Source: Synchiropus splendidus (lineage: Eukaryota; Chordata; Actinopteri; Syngnathiformes; Callionymidae). From it: a stretch of DNA of 64,000 nucleotides. The translations under genes and the position numbers were made by a program. Shown here piece by piece: positions 42,637-55,500 of this stretch (positions within the stretch are counted from its first letter, which is position 1; every line of letters starts with the position of its first letter). Under the pieces are notes generated by a model that was not told the origin of the DNA, did no database searches, and saw only the letters and a program-made list of their open reading frames with translations. Location: positions 3,355,501-3,419,500 of the forward strand of contig NC_071340.1 in assembly GCF_027744825.2 (NCBI RefSeq), given 5' to 3'.

Positions 42637-44937
42637 TGTTTGGCGTTTCGGAATCGACCTTATCTCAGCCTGAAAACGCGCTTTACATATTTTGCCATAA
42701 CTTTGCAGGGAAGCTTCAGAACATGACATTTTCACCTCCCACTACAGCAGAAAGGGTCTTTCTAGTAGTTGCACATCAAATCTAAGCGGTCTGAAGTGTT
42801 TTTCCAAAGTTATCAACATTTTTATGTTTGGCGTTCTGGAACCCACCTTATCTCAGGCTGAAAACGCGTTTTCTGGATAGTGCCATAACTTTGCAGGGAG
42901 ACTTCAGAACATGAAATTTTCTCCTCCCACTATAGCAGAAAGGGTCTTTCTAGTAGTTGCACATCAAATCTAAGCTGTCTGTAGAGTTTTTCCTGAGTTA
43001 TCAACATTTTTATGTTTGCCGTTCCGGAATCGACCTTATCTCACACAGAAAACGTGTTTTCTGCATTGTGCCATAACTTTGCAGGGAAGCTTTAGAACAT
43101 GAAATTTTCACCTCCCACTAGAGCAGAAAGGGTATTTCTAGTAGTTGCACAACAAATCTAAGCTGTCTGAAGTGTTTTTCGAAAGTTATCAACATTTTTA
43201 TGTTTGGCGTTCCGGAATCGACCTTATCTCAGGATGAAAACGCGTTTTCTGCATTGTGCCAAAACTTTTCAGGGAAGCTTCAGAATATGAAATTTTCAAG
43301 TCCCACTATAGCAGAAAGGGTATTTCTAGTAGTTGCACATCAAATCTAAGCTGTCTGTAGAGTTTTTCCTGAGTTATCAACATTTTTATGTTTGGCGTTC
43401 TGAAATCAACCTCATCTCAGGCTGAAAACGCGTTTCACGCATTGTGCCATAACTTTGCAGGGAAGCTTCAGAACATGATATTTTCACCTCCCACTAGAGC
43501 AGAAAGGGTATTTCGAGTAGTTGCACAACAAATCTAAGCTGTCTGAAGTGTTTTTCGAAAGTTATCAACATTTTTATGTTTGGCGTTCCGGAATCGACCT
43601 TATCTCAGGATGAAAAATCGTTTTCTGCATTGTCCCATAACTTTGCAGGGAAGCTTCAGAACATGAAATTCTGACCTCCCAATATAGCAGATAGGGTCTT
43701 TCTAGTAGTTGCACATCAAATCTAAGCTGTCTGTAGAGTTTTTCCTGAGTTATCAACATTTTTATGTTTGGGGTTCTGAAATCAACCTCATCTCAGGCTG
43801 AAAACGCGTTTTACGCATTGTGCCATAACTTTGCAGGGAAGCTTCAGAGCATGATATTTTCAACTCCCACTATAGCAGAAAGGGTCCTTCTCGTAGTTGC
43901 ACATCAAATCAAAGCTGTTTGAAGTGTTTTTCCAAAGTTATCAACATTTTCATGTTTGGCGTTCCGAAACCCACCTTATCTCAGGCTGAAAACGCGTTTT
44001 CTGCATTGTGCCATAACTTTGCAGGGAAGCTTCAGAACATGAAATTTTCACCTCCCACTATAGCAGAAAGGGTCTTTCTAGTAGTTGCACATCAAATTTA
44101 TGCTGTCTGAAGTGTTTTTCCAAAGTTATCAACATTTTTACGTTTGGCGTTTCGGAATCGACCTTATCTCAGCCTGAAAACGCGCTTTACATATTTTGCC
44201 ATAACTTTGCAGGGAAGCTTCAGAACATGACATTTTCACCTCCCACTACAGCAGAAAGGGTCTTTCTAGTAGTTGCACATCAAATCTAAGCGGTCTGAAG
44301 TGTTTTTCCAAAGTTATCAACATTTTTATGTTTGGCGTTCTGGAACCCACCTTATCTCAGGCTGAAAACGCGTTTTCTGGATAGTGCCATAACTTTGCAG
44401 GGAGACTTCAGAACATGAAATTTTCTCCTCCCACTATAGCAGAAAGGGTCTTTCTAGTAGTTGCACATCAAATCTAAGCTGTCTGTAGAGTTTTTCCTGA
44501 GTTATCAACATTTTTATGTTTGCCGTTCCGGAATCGACCTTATCTCACGCAGAAAACGTGTTTTCTGCATTGTGCCATAACTTTGCAGGGAAGCTTTAGA
44601 ACATGAAATTTTCACCTCCCACTAGAGCAGAAAGGGTATTTCTAGTAGTTGCACAACAAATCTAAGCTGTCTGAAGTGTTTTTCGAAAGTTATCAACATT
44701 TTTATGTTTGGCGTTCCGGAATCGACCTTATCTCAGGATGAAAACGCGTTTTCTGCATTGTGCCAAAACTTTTCAGGGAAGCTTCAGAATATGAAATTTT
44801 CAAGTCCCACTATAGCAGAAAGGGTATTTCTAGTAGTTGCACATCAAATCTAAGCTGTCTGTAGAGTTTTTCCTGAGTTATCAACATTTTTATGTTTGGC
44901 GTTCTGAAATCAACCTCATCTCAGGCTGAAAACGCGT
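42637..44937 (+). repeat. Eight-monomer tandem duplication
   Basis: About 42,637-43,433 and about 44,141-44,937 match at an offset of 1,504 bp (eight monomers) with very few differences (for example CTCACACAG versus CTCACGCAG). Markers shared by both are CAGCCTGAAAACGCGC, TTTACATATTTTGCC, TTTTCTGGATAGTGCC and TTTGCCGTTCC. Part of the block is also present four monomers earlier (about 41,880-42,210), giving three partial copies of the same variant string. Confidence 0.85.
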
Positions 44938-47236
44938 TTTACGCATTGTCCCATAACTTTGCAGGGAAGCTTCAGAACATGAAATTCTGACCTCCCAATA
45001 TAGCAGAAAGGGTCTTTCTAGTAGTTGCGCATCAAATCTAAGCTGTCTGAAGTGTATTTCCAAAGTTATCAACATTTTCATGTTTGGCGTTGTGGAACCC
45101 ACCTTATCTCAGGTTGAAAACGCGTTTTCTGCATTGTGCCATAGCTTTGCAGGGAAGCTTCAGAACATGAAATTTTCACGTCCCACTAGAGCTGAAAGGG
45201 TCTTTCTAGTAGTTGCACATCAAATCTAAGCTGTCTGAAGTGTTTTTCCAAAGTTATCAACATTTTTATGTTTGGCGTTCTGGAACCCACCTTATCTCAG
45301 GCTGAAAACGCGTTTTCTGCATTGTGCCATAACTTTGCAGGGAGACTTCAGAACATGAAATTTTCTCCTCCCACCATATCAGAAAGGGTATTTCTAGTAG
45401 TTGCACATCAAATCTAAGTTGTCTGAAGTGTTTTTCCAAAGTTATCAACATTCTTATGTTTGGCGTTCCGGAATCAACCTTATCTCAAGCTGAAAACGCG
45501 TTTTACGCAATTTGCCATAACTTTGCAGGAAAGCCTCAGAACATGATATTTTCACCTCCCACTATAGCAGAAAGGGTCATTCTCGTAGTTGCACATCAAA
45601 TCTAAGCTGTCTGAAGTGTTTTTCCAAGGTTATCAACATTTTTATCTTTGGCGTTCCTGAATCGACCTTATCTCAGGCCGAAAACGCGTTTTCTGCATTG
45701 TGCCATAACTTTGCAGGGAAGCTTCAGAACATGAAATTTTCACCTCCCACTTCAGCAGAAAGGGTCTTTCTAGTAGTAGCACATCAAATCTAAGCTGTTT
45801 GAAGTGTTTTTCCAAAGTTATCAACATTCTTATGTTTGGCGTTCCGGAATCGACCTTATCACTGGATGAAAAATCGTTTTCTGCATTGTCCCACAACTTT
45901 GCAGGGAAGCTTCAGAACATGAAATTTTGACCTCCCACTATAGCAGAAAGGGTCTTTCTAGTAGTTGCACATCAAATCTAAGCTGTCTGATGTGTTTTTC
46001 AAAAGTTATCAACATTTTTATGTTTGGCGTTCCGGAATCGACCTTATCTCAGGCTGAAAACGCGTTTTACGTAATTTGCCATAACTTTGCAGGAAAGCCT
46101 CAGAAAATGATATTTTCACCTCCCACTATCGCAGAAAGGGTCTTTCTCGTAGTTGCACATCAAATCTAAGCTGTCTGAAGTGTTTTTCCAAGGTTATCAA
46201 CATTTTTATCTTTGGCGTTCCTGAATCGACCTTATCTCAGGTCGAAAACGCGTTTTCTGCATTGTGCCATAACTTTGCAGGGAAGCTTCAGAACATGAAA
46301 TTTTCACCTCCCACTTCAGCAGAAAAGGTATTTCTAGTAGCTGCACATCAAATCTAAGCTGTCTGTAGAGTTTTTCCTGAGTTATCAACATTTTTATGTT
46401 TGGCGTTCCGGAATCGACCTTTTCTCAGGCTGTAAACGCATTTTCTGCATTGTGCCATAACTTTGGAGGGAAGCTTCAGAACATGAAATTTTAACCTGCC
46501 ACTATTGCAGAAAGGGTCCTTCTGGTAGTTGCACATCAAATCTAACCTGTCTGAAGTGTTTTTCCAAAGTTATCAACATTCTTATGTTTGGCGTTCCGGA
46601 ATCAACCTTATCTCAGGCTGAAAACGCGTTTTCTGCTTGGTGTCATCACTTTGCAGGAAAGCTGCAGAATATGAAATTTTCACCTCCCACTATAGCAGAA
46701 AGGGTCTTTCTAGTAGTTGCACATCAAATCTAAGCTGTCTGAAGTTTTTTTCCAAAGTTATCAACATTTATATGTTTGGCGTTCCGGAACCCCCCTTATC
46801 TCAGACTGAAAACGCGTTTTCTGGATTGTGCCATAACTTTGCATGGAAGCTTCAAAACATGAAATTTTCAACCTCCCACTACAGTAGAAAGGGTCTTTCT
46901 AGTAGGTGCACATCAAATCTAAGCTGTCTGAAGATTTTTTCCAAAGTTATCAACATTTTAATCTTTGGCGTTCGGGAACTCACCTTATCTTACGCTGAAA
47001 ACGCGTTTTCTGCATTGTGCCATAACTTTGCAGGGAAGTTTCAGAACATGACATTTTCACCTCCCAATACAGCAGAAAGGGTTTTTCTAGTAGTTGCACA
47101 TCAAATCTAAGCTGTCTGAAGTGTTTTTCCACAGTTATCAACACTTTTATGTTTGACGTTCCGGAATCGACCTTATCTCTGACTGAAAACGCGTTTTACG
47201 CATTGTGCCATAACTTTGCAGGGAAGCTTCAGAACA

Positions 47237-48400
47237 TAAAATTTTATTTTCACCTCCCACTATAGCTGAAATGGTTTTTCGAGTAGTTGCACATCAAATC
47301 TAAGCTGTCTGAAATGTTTTTCCAAACTTATCAACATTTTTATGTTTGGCGTTCCGGAACCCACTTTATCTCAGGCTGAAAACGAGGTTTCTGCATTGTG
47401 CCATAACTTTGCAGTGAAGCCTCAGAACATGAAATTTTCACCTCCCACTATAGTAGAAAGGGCCTTTCTAGTAGTTGCACATCAAATCGAAGCTGTCTGA
47501 AGTGTTTTTCCAAAGTTATCAACATTTTTATGTTTGGCGTTCCGGAATCGACCTTATCTCAGGCTGATAACGCGTTTTCTGCATTGTGCCATAACTTTGC
47601 AGGGAAGCTTCAGAACATCAAATTTTCACCTCCCACTATAGCAGAAAGGGCCTTTCTAGTAGTTGCACATCAAATCGAAGCTGTCTGAAGTGTTTTTCCA
47701 AACTTATCAACATTTTTATGTTTGGCGTTCCGGAACCCACCTTATCTCAGGCTGAAAACGCTTTTTCTGCATTGTGCCATAACTTTGCAGAGAAGCTTCA
47801 GAACATGAAATTTTCACCACCCACTGTAGCAGAAAGGGTCTTTCTAGTAGTTGCACATCAAATCTAAGCTGTCTGAAGTGTTTTTCCAAAGTTATCAACA
47901 TTTTTATGTTTGGCGTTCCGGAATCGACCTTATCTCAGGCTGAAAACGTGTTTTCTGCATTGTGTGATAACTTTGCAGGGAATCTTCAGAACATGAAATT
48001 TTCACATTCCACTACAGCAGAAGGGGACTTTCTCATAGTTGCACATCAAATCTAAGCTGTCTGAAGTGTTTTTCCAAAGTTATCAACATTTTTATGTTTG
48101 GCGTTCCGGAATCGACCTTATCTGAGGATGAAAACGCGTTTTCTGCATTGTGCCATAACTTTGCAGAGAAGCTTCAGAACATAAAATTTTATTTTCACCT
48201 CCCACTATAGCTGAAATGGTTTTTCGAGTAGTTGCACATCAAATCTAAGCTGTCTGAAATGTTTTTCCAAACTTATCAACATTTTTATGTTTGGCGTTCC
48301 GGAACCCACTTTATCTCAGACTGAAAACGCGTTTTACGCATTGTGCCATAACTTTGCAGGGAAGCAGGAAAATAAAATTTTATTTTCACCTCCCACTATA
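47237..48400 (+). repeat. Satellite subtype with a 10-bp AT insertion
   Basis: Three monomers, near 47,240, 48,185 and 48,372, carry AAAATTTTATTTTCACC where normal units have AAATTTTCACC, a duplication-like 10-bp insertion, and share GCTGAAATGG and TTTTTCGAGTAG downstream. The third has also lost bases just upstream (GAAGCAGGAAAATAAAA). I noticed this insertion only in this stretch, so it arose and spread locally. Confidence 0.8.
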
Positions 48401-49959
48401 GCTGAAATGGTTTTTCGAGTAGTTGCACATCAAATCGAAGCTGTCTGAAGTGTTTTTCCAAACTTATCAACATTTTTATGTTTGGCGTTCCGGAACCCAC
48501 CTTATCTCAGGCTGAAAACGCATTTTCTGCGTTGTGCCATAACTTTGCAGAGAAGCTTCAGAACATGAAATTTTCACCTCCCACGACAACAGAAAGGGTG
48601 TTTCTAGCAGTTGCACATCAAATCTAAGTTGTCTGAAGTGTTTTTCCAAAGTTATCAACATTTTTATGTTTGGCGTTCCGGAATCGACCTTATCTCTGGC
48701 TCAAAATGCGTTTTCTGCATTGTACCATAACTTTGCAGAGAAGCTTCTGAACATTAAATTTAAACCTCCCACTATAGCACAAAGGGTCTTTCTTGTAGTT
48801 CCACATCAAATCGAAGCTGTCTGAAGTGTTTTCCAAAGTTATTAACTTTTTTATGTTTGGCGTTCCGGAATCGACCTTATCTCAGGCTGAAAACGCGTTT
48901 TACGCATTGTGCCATAACTCTGCAGGGAAGCTTCAGAACATGAAATTTTCACCTCCCACGACAACAGAAAGGGTGTTTCTAGCAGTTGCACATCAAATCT
49001 AAGTTGTCTGAAGTGTTTTTCAAAAGTTGTCATCATTTTTATGTTTGGCGTTCCGGAATCGACCTTATCTCTGGGTGAAAACGCGTTTTCTGCATTGTGC
49101 CATAACTTTGCATGGATGCTTCCGAACATGAAATTTTCACGTCCCACTATCGCAGACAGGGTCTTTCTAGTAGTTGCACATCAAATCTAAGCTGTCTGAA
49201 GTGTTTTTCCAAAGCTATCAACATTTTTATGTTTGGCGTTCCGGAATCGACTTATCTCAGGCCGAAAACGCATTGTCTGCATTGTGCCATAACTTTGCAT
49301 GAAAGCTTCCGAACATGAAATTTTAACCTCCCACTATAGCAGAAAGGGACTTTTTAGTAGTTGCGCATCAAATCTAAGCAGTCTGAAGTGTTTTTCGAAA
49401 GTGATCAAAATTTTTATGTTTGGCGTTCGGGAATCGACCTTATCTCAGGCTGAAAACGCGTTTTACGCATTGTGCCATAACTCTGCAGGGAAGCTTCAGA
49501 ACATGAAATTTTGACCTCCCATAATAGCAGAAATGGTCTTTCTAGTAGTTGCACATCAAATCTAAGCTGTCTGATGTGTTTTTCCAAAGTTATCAACATT
49601 TTTATGTTTGGCGTTCCGGAATCAACCTTATCTCAGGCTGAAAACGCGTTTTACGCATTGTGCCATAACTTTGCAGGGAAGCTTCAGAACATGAAATGTT
49701 CACCTCCCACTATAGCAGAAAGGGTCTTTCTAGTAGGTGCACATCAAATCTAAGCTGTCTGAAGTGTTTTTCCAAAGTTATCAACATTTTTATGTTTGGC
49801 GTTCGGGAATCGACCTTATCTCAGGCTCAAAACGCGTTTTACGCATTGCGCCATAACTCTGCAGGGAAGCTTCAGAACATGACATTTTCACCTCCTACTA
49901 TCGCAGAAATGGTCTTTCTAGGAGTTGCACATCAAATCTAAGCTGTCTGAAGTGTTTTT

Positions 49960-51130
49960 CCAAAGTTATCAACATTTTTATGTTTGGCGTTCCGGAATCG
50001 ACCTTATCTCAGGCTGAAAACGTGTTTTACGCATTGTGCCATAACTTTACAGGGAAGCTTCTGAACATTAAATTTTAACCTCCCACTATTGCACAAAGGG
50101 TCTTTCTAGTAGTTGCACATCAAATCGAAGCTGTCTGAAGTGTTTTCCAAACTTATCAACTTTTTTATGTTTGGCGTTCCGGAATCGACCTCATCTCAGG
50201 CTGAAAACGCGTTTTCTGCATTATGCCATAACTTTGCAGAGAAGCTTCAGAACATGAAATTTTCAACTCCCACTACAACAAAAAGGATGTTTGTAGCAGT
50301 TGCACATCAAATCTAAGCTGTCTGAAGTGTTTTTCAAAAGTTATCAACATTTTTATGTTTGGCGTTCCGGAATCGACCTTATCTCAGGCTCAAAACGCGT
50401 TTTACGCATTGTGCCATAACTTTACAGGGAAGCTTCAGAACATGAAATGTTCTCCTCCCACTATAGCAGAAAGGGTCTTTCTAGTAGTTGCACATCAAAT
50501 CTAAGCTGTCTGAAGTGTTTTTCAAAAGTTATCAACATTTTTATGTTTGGCGTTCCGGAATCGACCTTATCTCAGGCTGAAAACGTGTTTTACGCATTGT
50601 GCCATAACTTTACAGGGAAGCTTCTGAACATTAAATTTTAACCTCCCACTATAGCACAAAGGGTCTTTCTAGTAGTTGCACATCAAATCGAAGCTGTCTG
50701 AAGTGTTTTCCAAACTTATCAACTTTTTTATGTTTGGCGTTCCGGAATCGACCTCATCTCAGGCTGAAAACGCGTTTTCTGCATTGTGCCATAACTTTGC
50801 AGAGAAGCTTCAGAACATGAAATTTTCAACTCCCACTACAACAAAAAGGATGTTTGTAGCAGTTGCACATCAAATCTAAGCTGTCTGAAGTGTTTTTCAA
50901 AAGTTATCAACAATTTTATGTTTGGCGTTGCGGAATCGACCTTATCTCAGGCTCAAAACGCGTTTTACGCATTGTGCCATAACTTTACAGGGAAGCTTCA
51001 GAACATGAAATGTTCTCCTCCCACTATAGCAGAAAGGGTCTTTCTAGTAGTTGCACATCAAATCTAAGCTGTCTGAAGTGTTTTTCAAAAGTTATCAACA
51101 TTTTTATGTTTGGCGTTCCGGAATCGACCT
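49960..51130 (+). repeat. Three-monomer tandem duplication (563-bp unit)
   Basis: The short-T variant GAAGTGTTTTCCAAACTT occurs near 50,136 and 50,699, with matching neighbours CTTCTGAACATTAAATTT, ACTACAACAAAAAGG and GAAATGTTCTCC. The offset is 563 bp, three monomers minus the one T missing from that poly-T. A more distant partner, GGCCGAAAACGCATTG, lies at 49,260 and 51,325, about eleven monomers apart. Confidence 0.8.
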
Positions 51131-51994
51131 TATCTCAGGATGAAAAATCGTTTTCTGCATTGTCCCATAACTTTGTAGGAAAGCGTCAGAAAATGAAATT
51201 TTGACCTCTCACTATAGCAGAAATGGTCTTTCTAGTAGTTGCACATCAAATCTAAGCTGTCTGAAGTGTTTTTCCAAAGCTATCAACATTTTTATGTTTG
51301 GCGTTCCGGAATCAACTTATCTCAGGCCGAAAACGCATTGTCTGCATTGTGCCATAACTTTGCATGAAAGCTTCCGAACATGAAATTTTAACCTCCCACT
51401 GTTGCAGAAAGGGTCTTTTTAGTAGTTGCGCATCAAATCTAAGCTGTCTGAATTGTTTTTCCAAAGTGATCACCATTTTTATGTTTGGCGTTCGGGAATC
51501 GACCTTATCTCAGGCTGAAAACGCGTTTTACGCATTGTGCCATAACTCTGCAGGGAAGCTTCAGAACATGAAATTTTGACCTCCCACTATAGCAGAAATG
51601 GTCTTTTTAGTAGTTGCACATCAAATCTAAGCTGTCTGAAGTGTTTTTCAAAAGTTATCAACATTTTTATGTTTGGTGTTCCGGAATCGACCTCATCTCA
51701 GGCTGAAAACGCGTTTTCTGCATTGTGCCATAACTTTGCAGAGAAGCTTCAGAACATGAAATTTTCACCTCCCACTACAACAAAAAGGGTGTTTGTAGCA
51801 GTTGCACATCAAATCTAAGCTGTCTGAAGAGTTTTTCGAAAGTTATCAGCATTTTTGTGTTTGGCGTTCCAGAATCAACCTTATCTCAGGCTGAAAACGC
51901 ATTTTCTGCATTGTGCCATAATTTTGCATGGATGCTTCCGAACATGAAATTTGCACCTCCCACTATAGCAGAAAGGGTCTTTTTAGTAGTTGCA

Positions 51995-52575
51995 CATCAA
52001 ATCTAAGCTGTCTGAGCTTATCGACCTTATCTCAGGCTGAAAACGCGTTTTACGCATTGTACCATACCTTTGCATGAAAGCTTCAGAACATAAAATTTTC
52101 ACCTCCCACTACAACAAAAAGGGTGTTTGTAGCAGTTGCACATCAAATCTAAGCTGTCTGAAGTGTTTTTCGAAAGTTATCAACATTTTTATGTTTGGCG
52201 TTCCGGAATCGACCTTATCTCTGGCTGAAAACGCGTTTTCTGCATTGTGCCATAACTTTGCATGGATGCTTCCGAACATGAAATTTGCACCTCCCACTAT
52301 AGCAGAAAGGGTCTTTTTAGTAGTTGCACACCAAATCTAAGCTGTCTGAAGTGTATTTCCAAAGTTATCAACATTTTTATGTTTGGCGTTCCGGAATCGA
52401 CCTTATCTCAGGCTGAAAACACGTTTTCTGCATCGTGCCATAACTTTGCAGGGAAGCCTCAGAACATGAAATGTTCACCTCCCACTGTAGCAGAAAGGGT
52501 CTTTTTAGTACTTGCACAACAAATCTAAGCTGTCTGAAGTGTTTTTCCAAAAATCGTTTTCTGCATTGTGCCATA
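51995..52575 (+). repeat. Two truncated satellite monomers
   Basis: Near 52,013-52,020 the text runs from GCTGTCTGA directly into GCTTATCGACCTTATC, losing about 45-50 bp of a monomer. Near 52,545-52,552 it runs from TTTTTCCAAA into AATCGTTTTCTGC, losing about 55 bp. These are the clearest internal deletions in the array and shift its 188-bp phase. A smaller 14-bp loss lies near 56,730 (GGGAAGCTTTTGACC), and a 5-bp loss near 39,400 (TTGCAAATCTAAG). Confidence 0.85.
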
Positions 52576-55500
52576 ACTTTGCAGGTGAGCTTCAGGACAT
52601 GAAATTTTGACCTCCCACTATAGCAGAAAGGGTCTTTCTAATAGTTGCACATCAAATCTAAGCTGTCTGAACTGTTTTTCGAAAGTTATCAACATTTTTA
52701 TGTTTGGCGTTCCGGAATCGACCTTATCTCAGGCTGAAAACGCGTTTTACGCATTGTACCATAACTTTGCATGAAAGCTTCCGAACATGAAATTTTAACC
52801 TCACACTAAAGCAGAAAGGGTCTTTCTAGTACTTGCACATCAAATCTAAGCTGTCTGAAGTGTTTTTCCAAAGTTATCAACAATTTTATGTTTGGCGTTC
52901 AGGAACCCACCTTATTTCAGGCTGAAAACGCTTGCGTTTTCTCCATTCTGCCATAACTTTGCAGGGAAGCTTCAGAACATGAAATTTTCACCTCCCACGT
53001 TAGCAGAAAGAGTCTTTCTAGTAGTTGCACATCATATCTAAGCTGTCTGAAGTGTTTTTACAAAGTTATAAACATTTTTATGTTTGGCGTTCCGGAACCC
53101 ACCTTATCTCAGGCTCAAAACGTGTTTTCTGCATTGTGCCATAACTTTGCACGGAAGCTTCAGAACATGGAATGTTCACCTCCGACTATAGCAGAAATGG
53201 TCTTTCTAGTAGTTGCACATCAAATCTAAGCTGTCTGAAGTGTTTTTCCAAAGTTATCAACATTTTTATATTTGCCGTTCTGGAATAGACCTAATCTCAG
53301 GCTAAAACCGCGTTTTCTGCATTGTGCCATAACTTTGCAAGGAAGCTTCAGAACATGAAATTTTCACATCCCACTATAGCAAATATTGTCTTTGTAGTAG
53401 TTGCACATCTAATCTAAGCTGTCTGACGTGTTTTTCAAAAGTTATCAATATATTTATGTTTGGCGTTCCGGAATCGACCTTATCTCAGGCTGAAAACGCA
53501 CTTTACTCATTGTGCCATAACTTTGCAGGGAAGCTTCAGAACATGGAATTTTTACCACCCACTATAGCAGAAAGGGTCTTTCTAGTAGTTGCACATCAAA
53601 TCTAAGCTGTCTGAAGTGTTTTTCCAAAGTTATCAACATTTTTATGTTTGGCGTTCCGGACTCGACATTACTTCAGGCTGAAAACGCGTTTTCTGCATTG
53701 TGCCATAACTTTGCAGGGAAGCTTCAGAACATCAAATTTTCACACCCCTCTATAGCAGAAAGGGTTTTTCTAGTAGTTGCACATCAAATCTAAGCTGTCT
53801 GAATTGTTTTTCCAAAGTCATCAACATTTTTATGTTTGGCGTTCCGGAACCCACCTTATCTCAGGCTCAAAACGTGTTTTCTGCATTGTGCCATGACTTT
53901 GCAGGGAAGCTTCAGAACATGAAATTTTCACCTCCCACGTTAGCAGAGAGAGTCTTTCTAGTAGTTGCACATCATATCTAAGCTGTCTGAAGTGTTTTTA
54001 CAAAGTTATCAACATTTTTATGTTTGGCGTTCCGGAACCCACCTTATCTGAGGCTAAAACCGCGTTTTCTGCATTGTGCCATAAATTTGCAGGGAAGCTT
54101 CAGAACATGAAATTTTCAGCTGCCGCTATAGCAGAAATGGTCTTTCTAGTAGTTGCACATCAAATCTAAGCTGTCTGAAGTGTTTTTCCAAAGTTATGAA
54201 CATTTTTATGTTTGGCGTTCCGGAATCGACCTTATCTCAGGCTAAAAACGCGTTTTCTGCATTGTGCCATAACTTTGCAGGGAAGCTTCAGAACATGAAA
54301 TTATCACCACCCACTATAGCAGAAAGCGTCTTTCTAGCAGTTGCACATGAAATCTAAGCTGTCTGAAACGTTTTTCCAAAGTTATCAACATTTTTATTTT
54401 TGGTGTTGCGGAACCCACGTTATCTCAGGCTGAAAACGAGTTTTCTGCCTTGTGCCATAACTTCTAAGGGAAGCTTCAGAACATGAAATTTTCACATCCC
54501 ACTATAGCAGAAAGGGTCTTTCTAGTAGTTGCACATCAAATCTAAGCTGTCTGAAGTGTTTTTCCAAAGTTATCAACATTTTTATGTTTGGCGTTCCGGA
54601 ATCGACCTTATCTCTGGCTGAAAACGCGTTTTCTGCATTGCACCATAAATTTGCTGGGAAGCTTCAGAACATGAAATTTTCACATCCCACTATAACAGAA
54701 AGGATCTTTCTAGTAGTTCCACATCAAATCTAAGCTGTCTGAAGTGTTTTTCCAAAGATATCAAGATATTTATGTTTGGCGTTCCGGGAACCACCTTATC
54801 TCAGGCTGAAAACGCATTTTCTGCATTGTGCCATAACTTTGCAGGCACGCTTCAGAACATGAAATTTTCACATGCCACTATAGCAGAAAGGGTCTTTTTA
54901 GTAGTTGCACATCAAATCTAAGCTGTCTGAAGTGTTTTTCCGAAGTTATCAACATTTTCATGTTTGGCGTTCCGGAACCCACCTTATCTCAGACTGAAAA
55001 CGCATTTTAAGCATTCTGGCATAACTTTGCAGGGAAGCTTCAGAACATGACACTTTCACCCCACCACTATAGCAGAAAGGGTCTTTCTAGTAGTTGCACA
55101 TCTAATCTAAGCTGTCCGAAGTGTTTTTCCAAAGTTATCTACATTTTTATGTTTGACGTTCCGGAATCGACCTTATCTCAGGCTGAAAATGCGTTTTCTG
55201 CATTGTGCCATAACTTTGCAGGGAAGCTTCAGAACATCGAATTTTCACATCCCACTATATCAGAAAGTGTCTTTCTAGTAGTTGCACATCAAATCTAAGC
55301 AGTCGGAAGTGTTTTTCCAAAGTTATCAACATTTTTACACTTGGCGTTCCGGAACCCACCGTATCTCAGGCTGAAAACGCGTTTTCTGCATTGTGCTATA
55401 ACTTCTCAGGGAAGCTTCAGAACATGAAATTGTCACATCGCACTATAGCAGAAAGGGTCTTTCTAGTCGTTGCACATCAAATCTAAGTTTTCTGGTGTTT

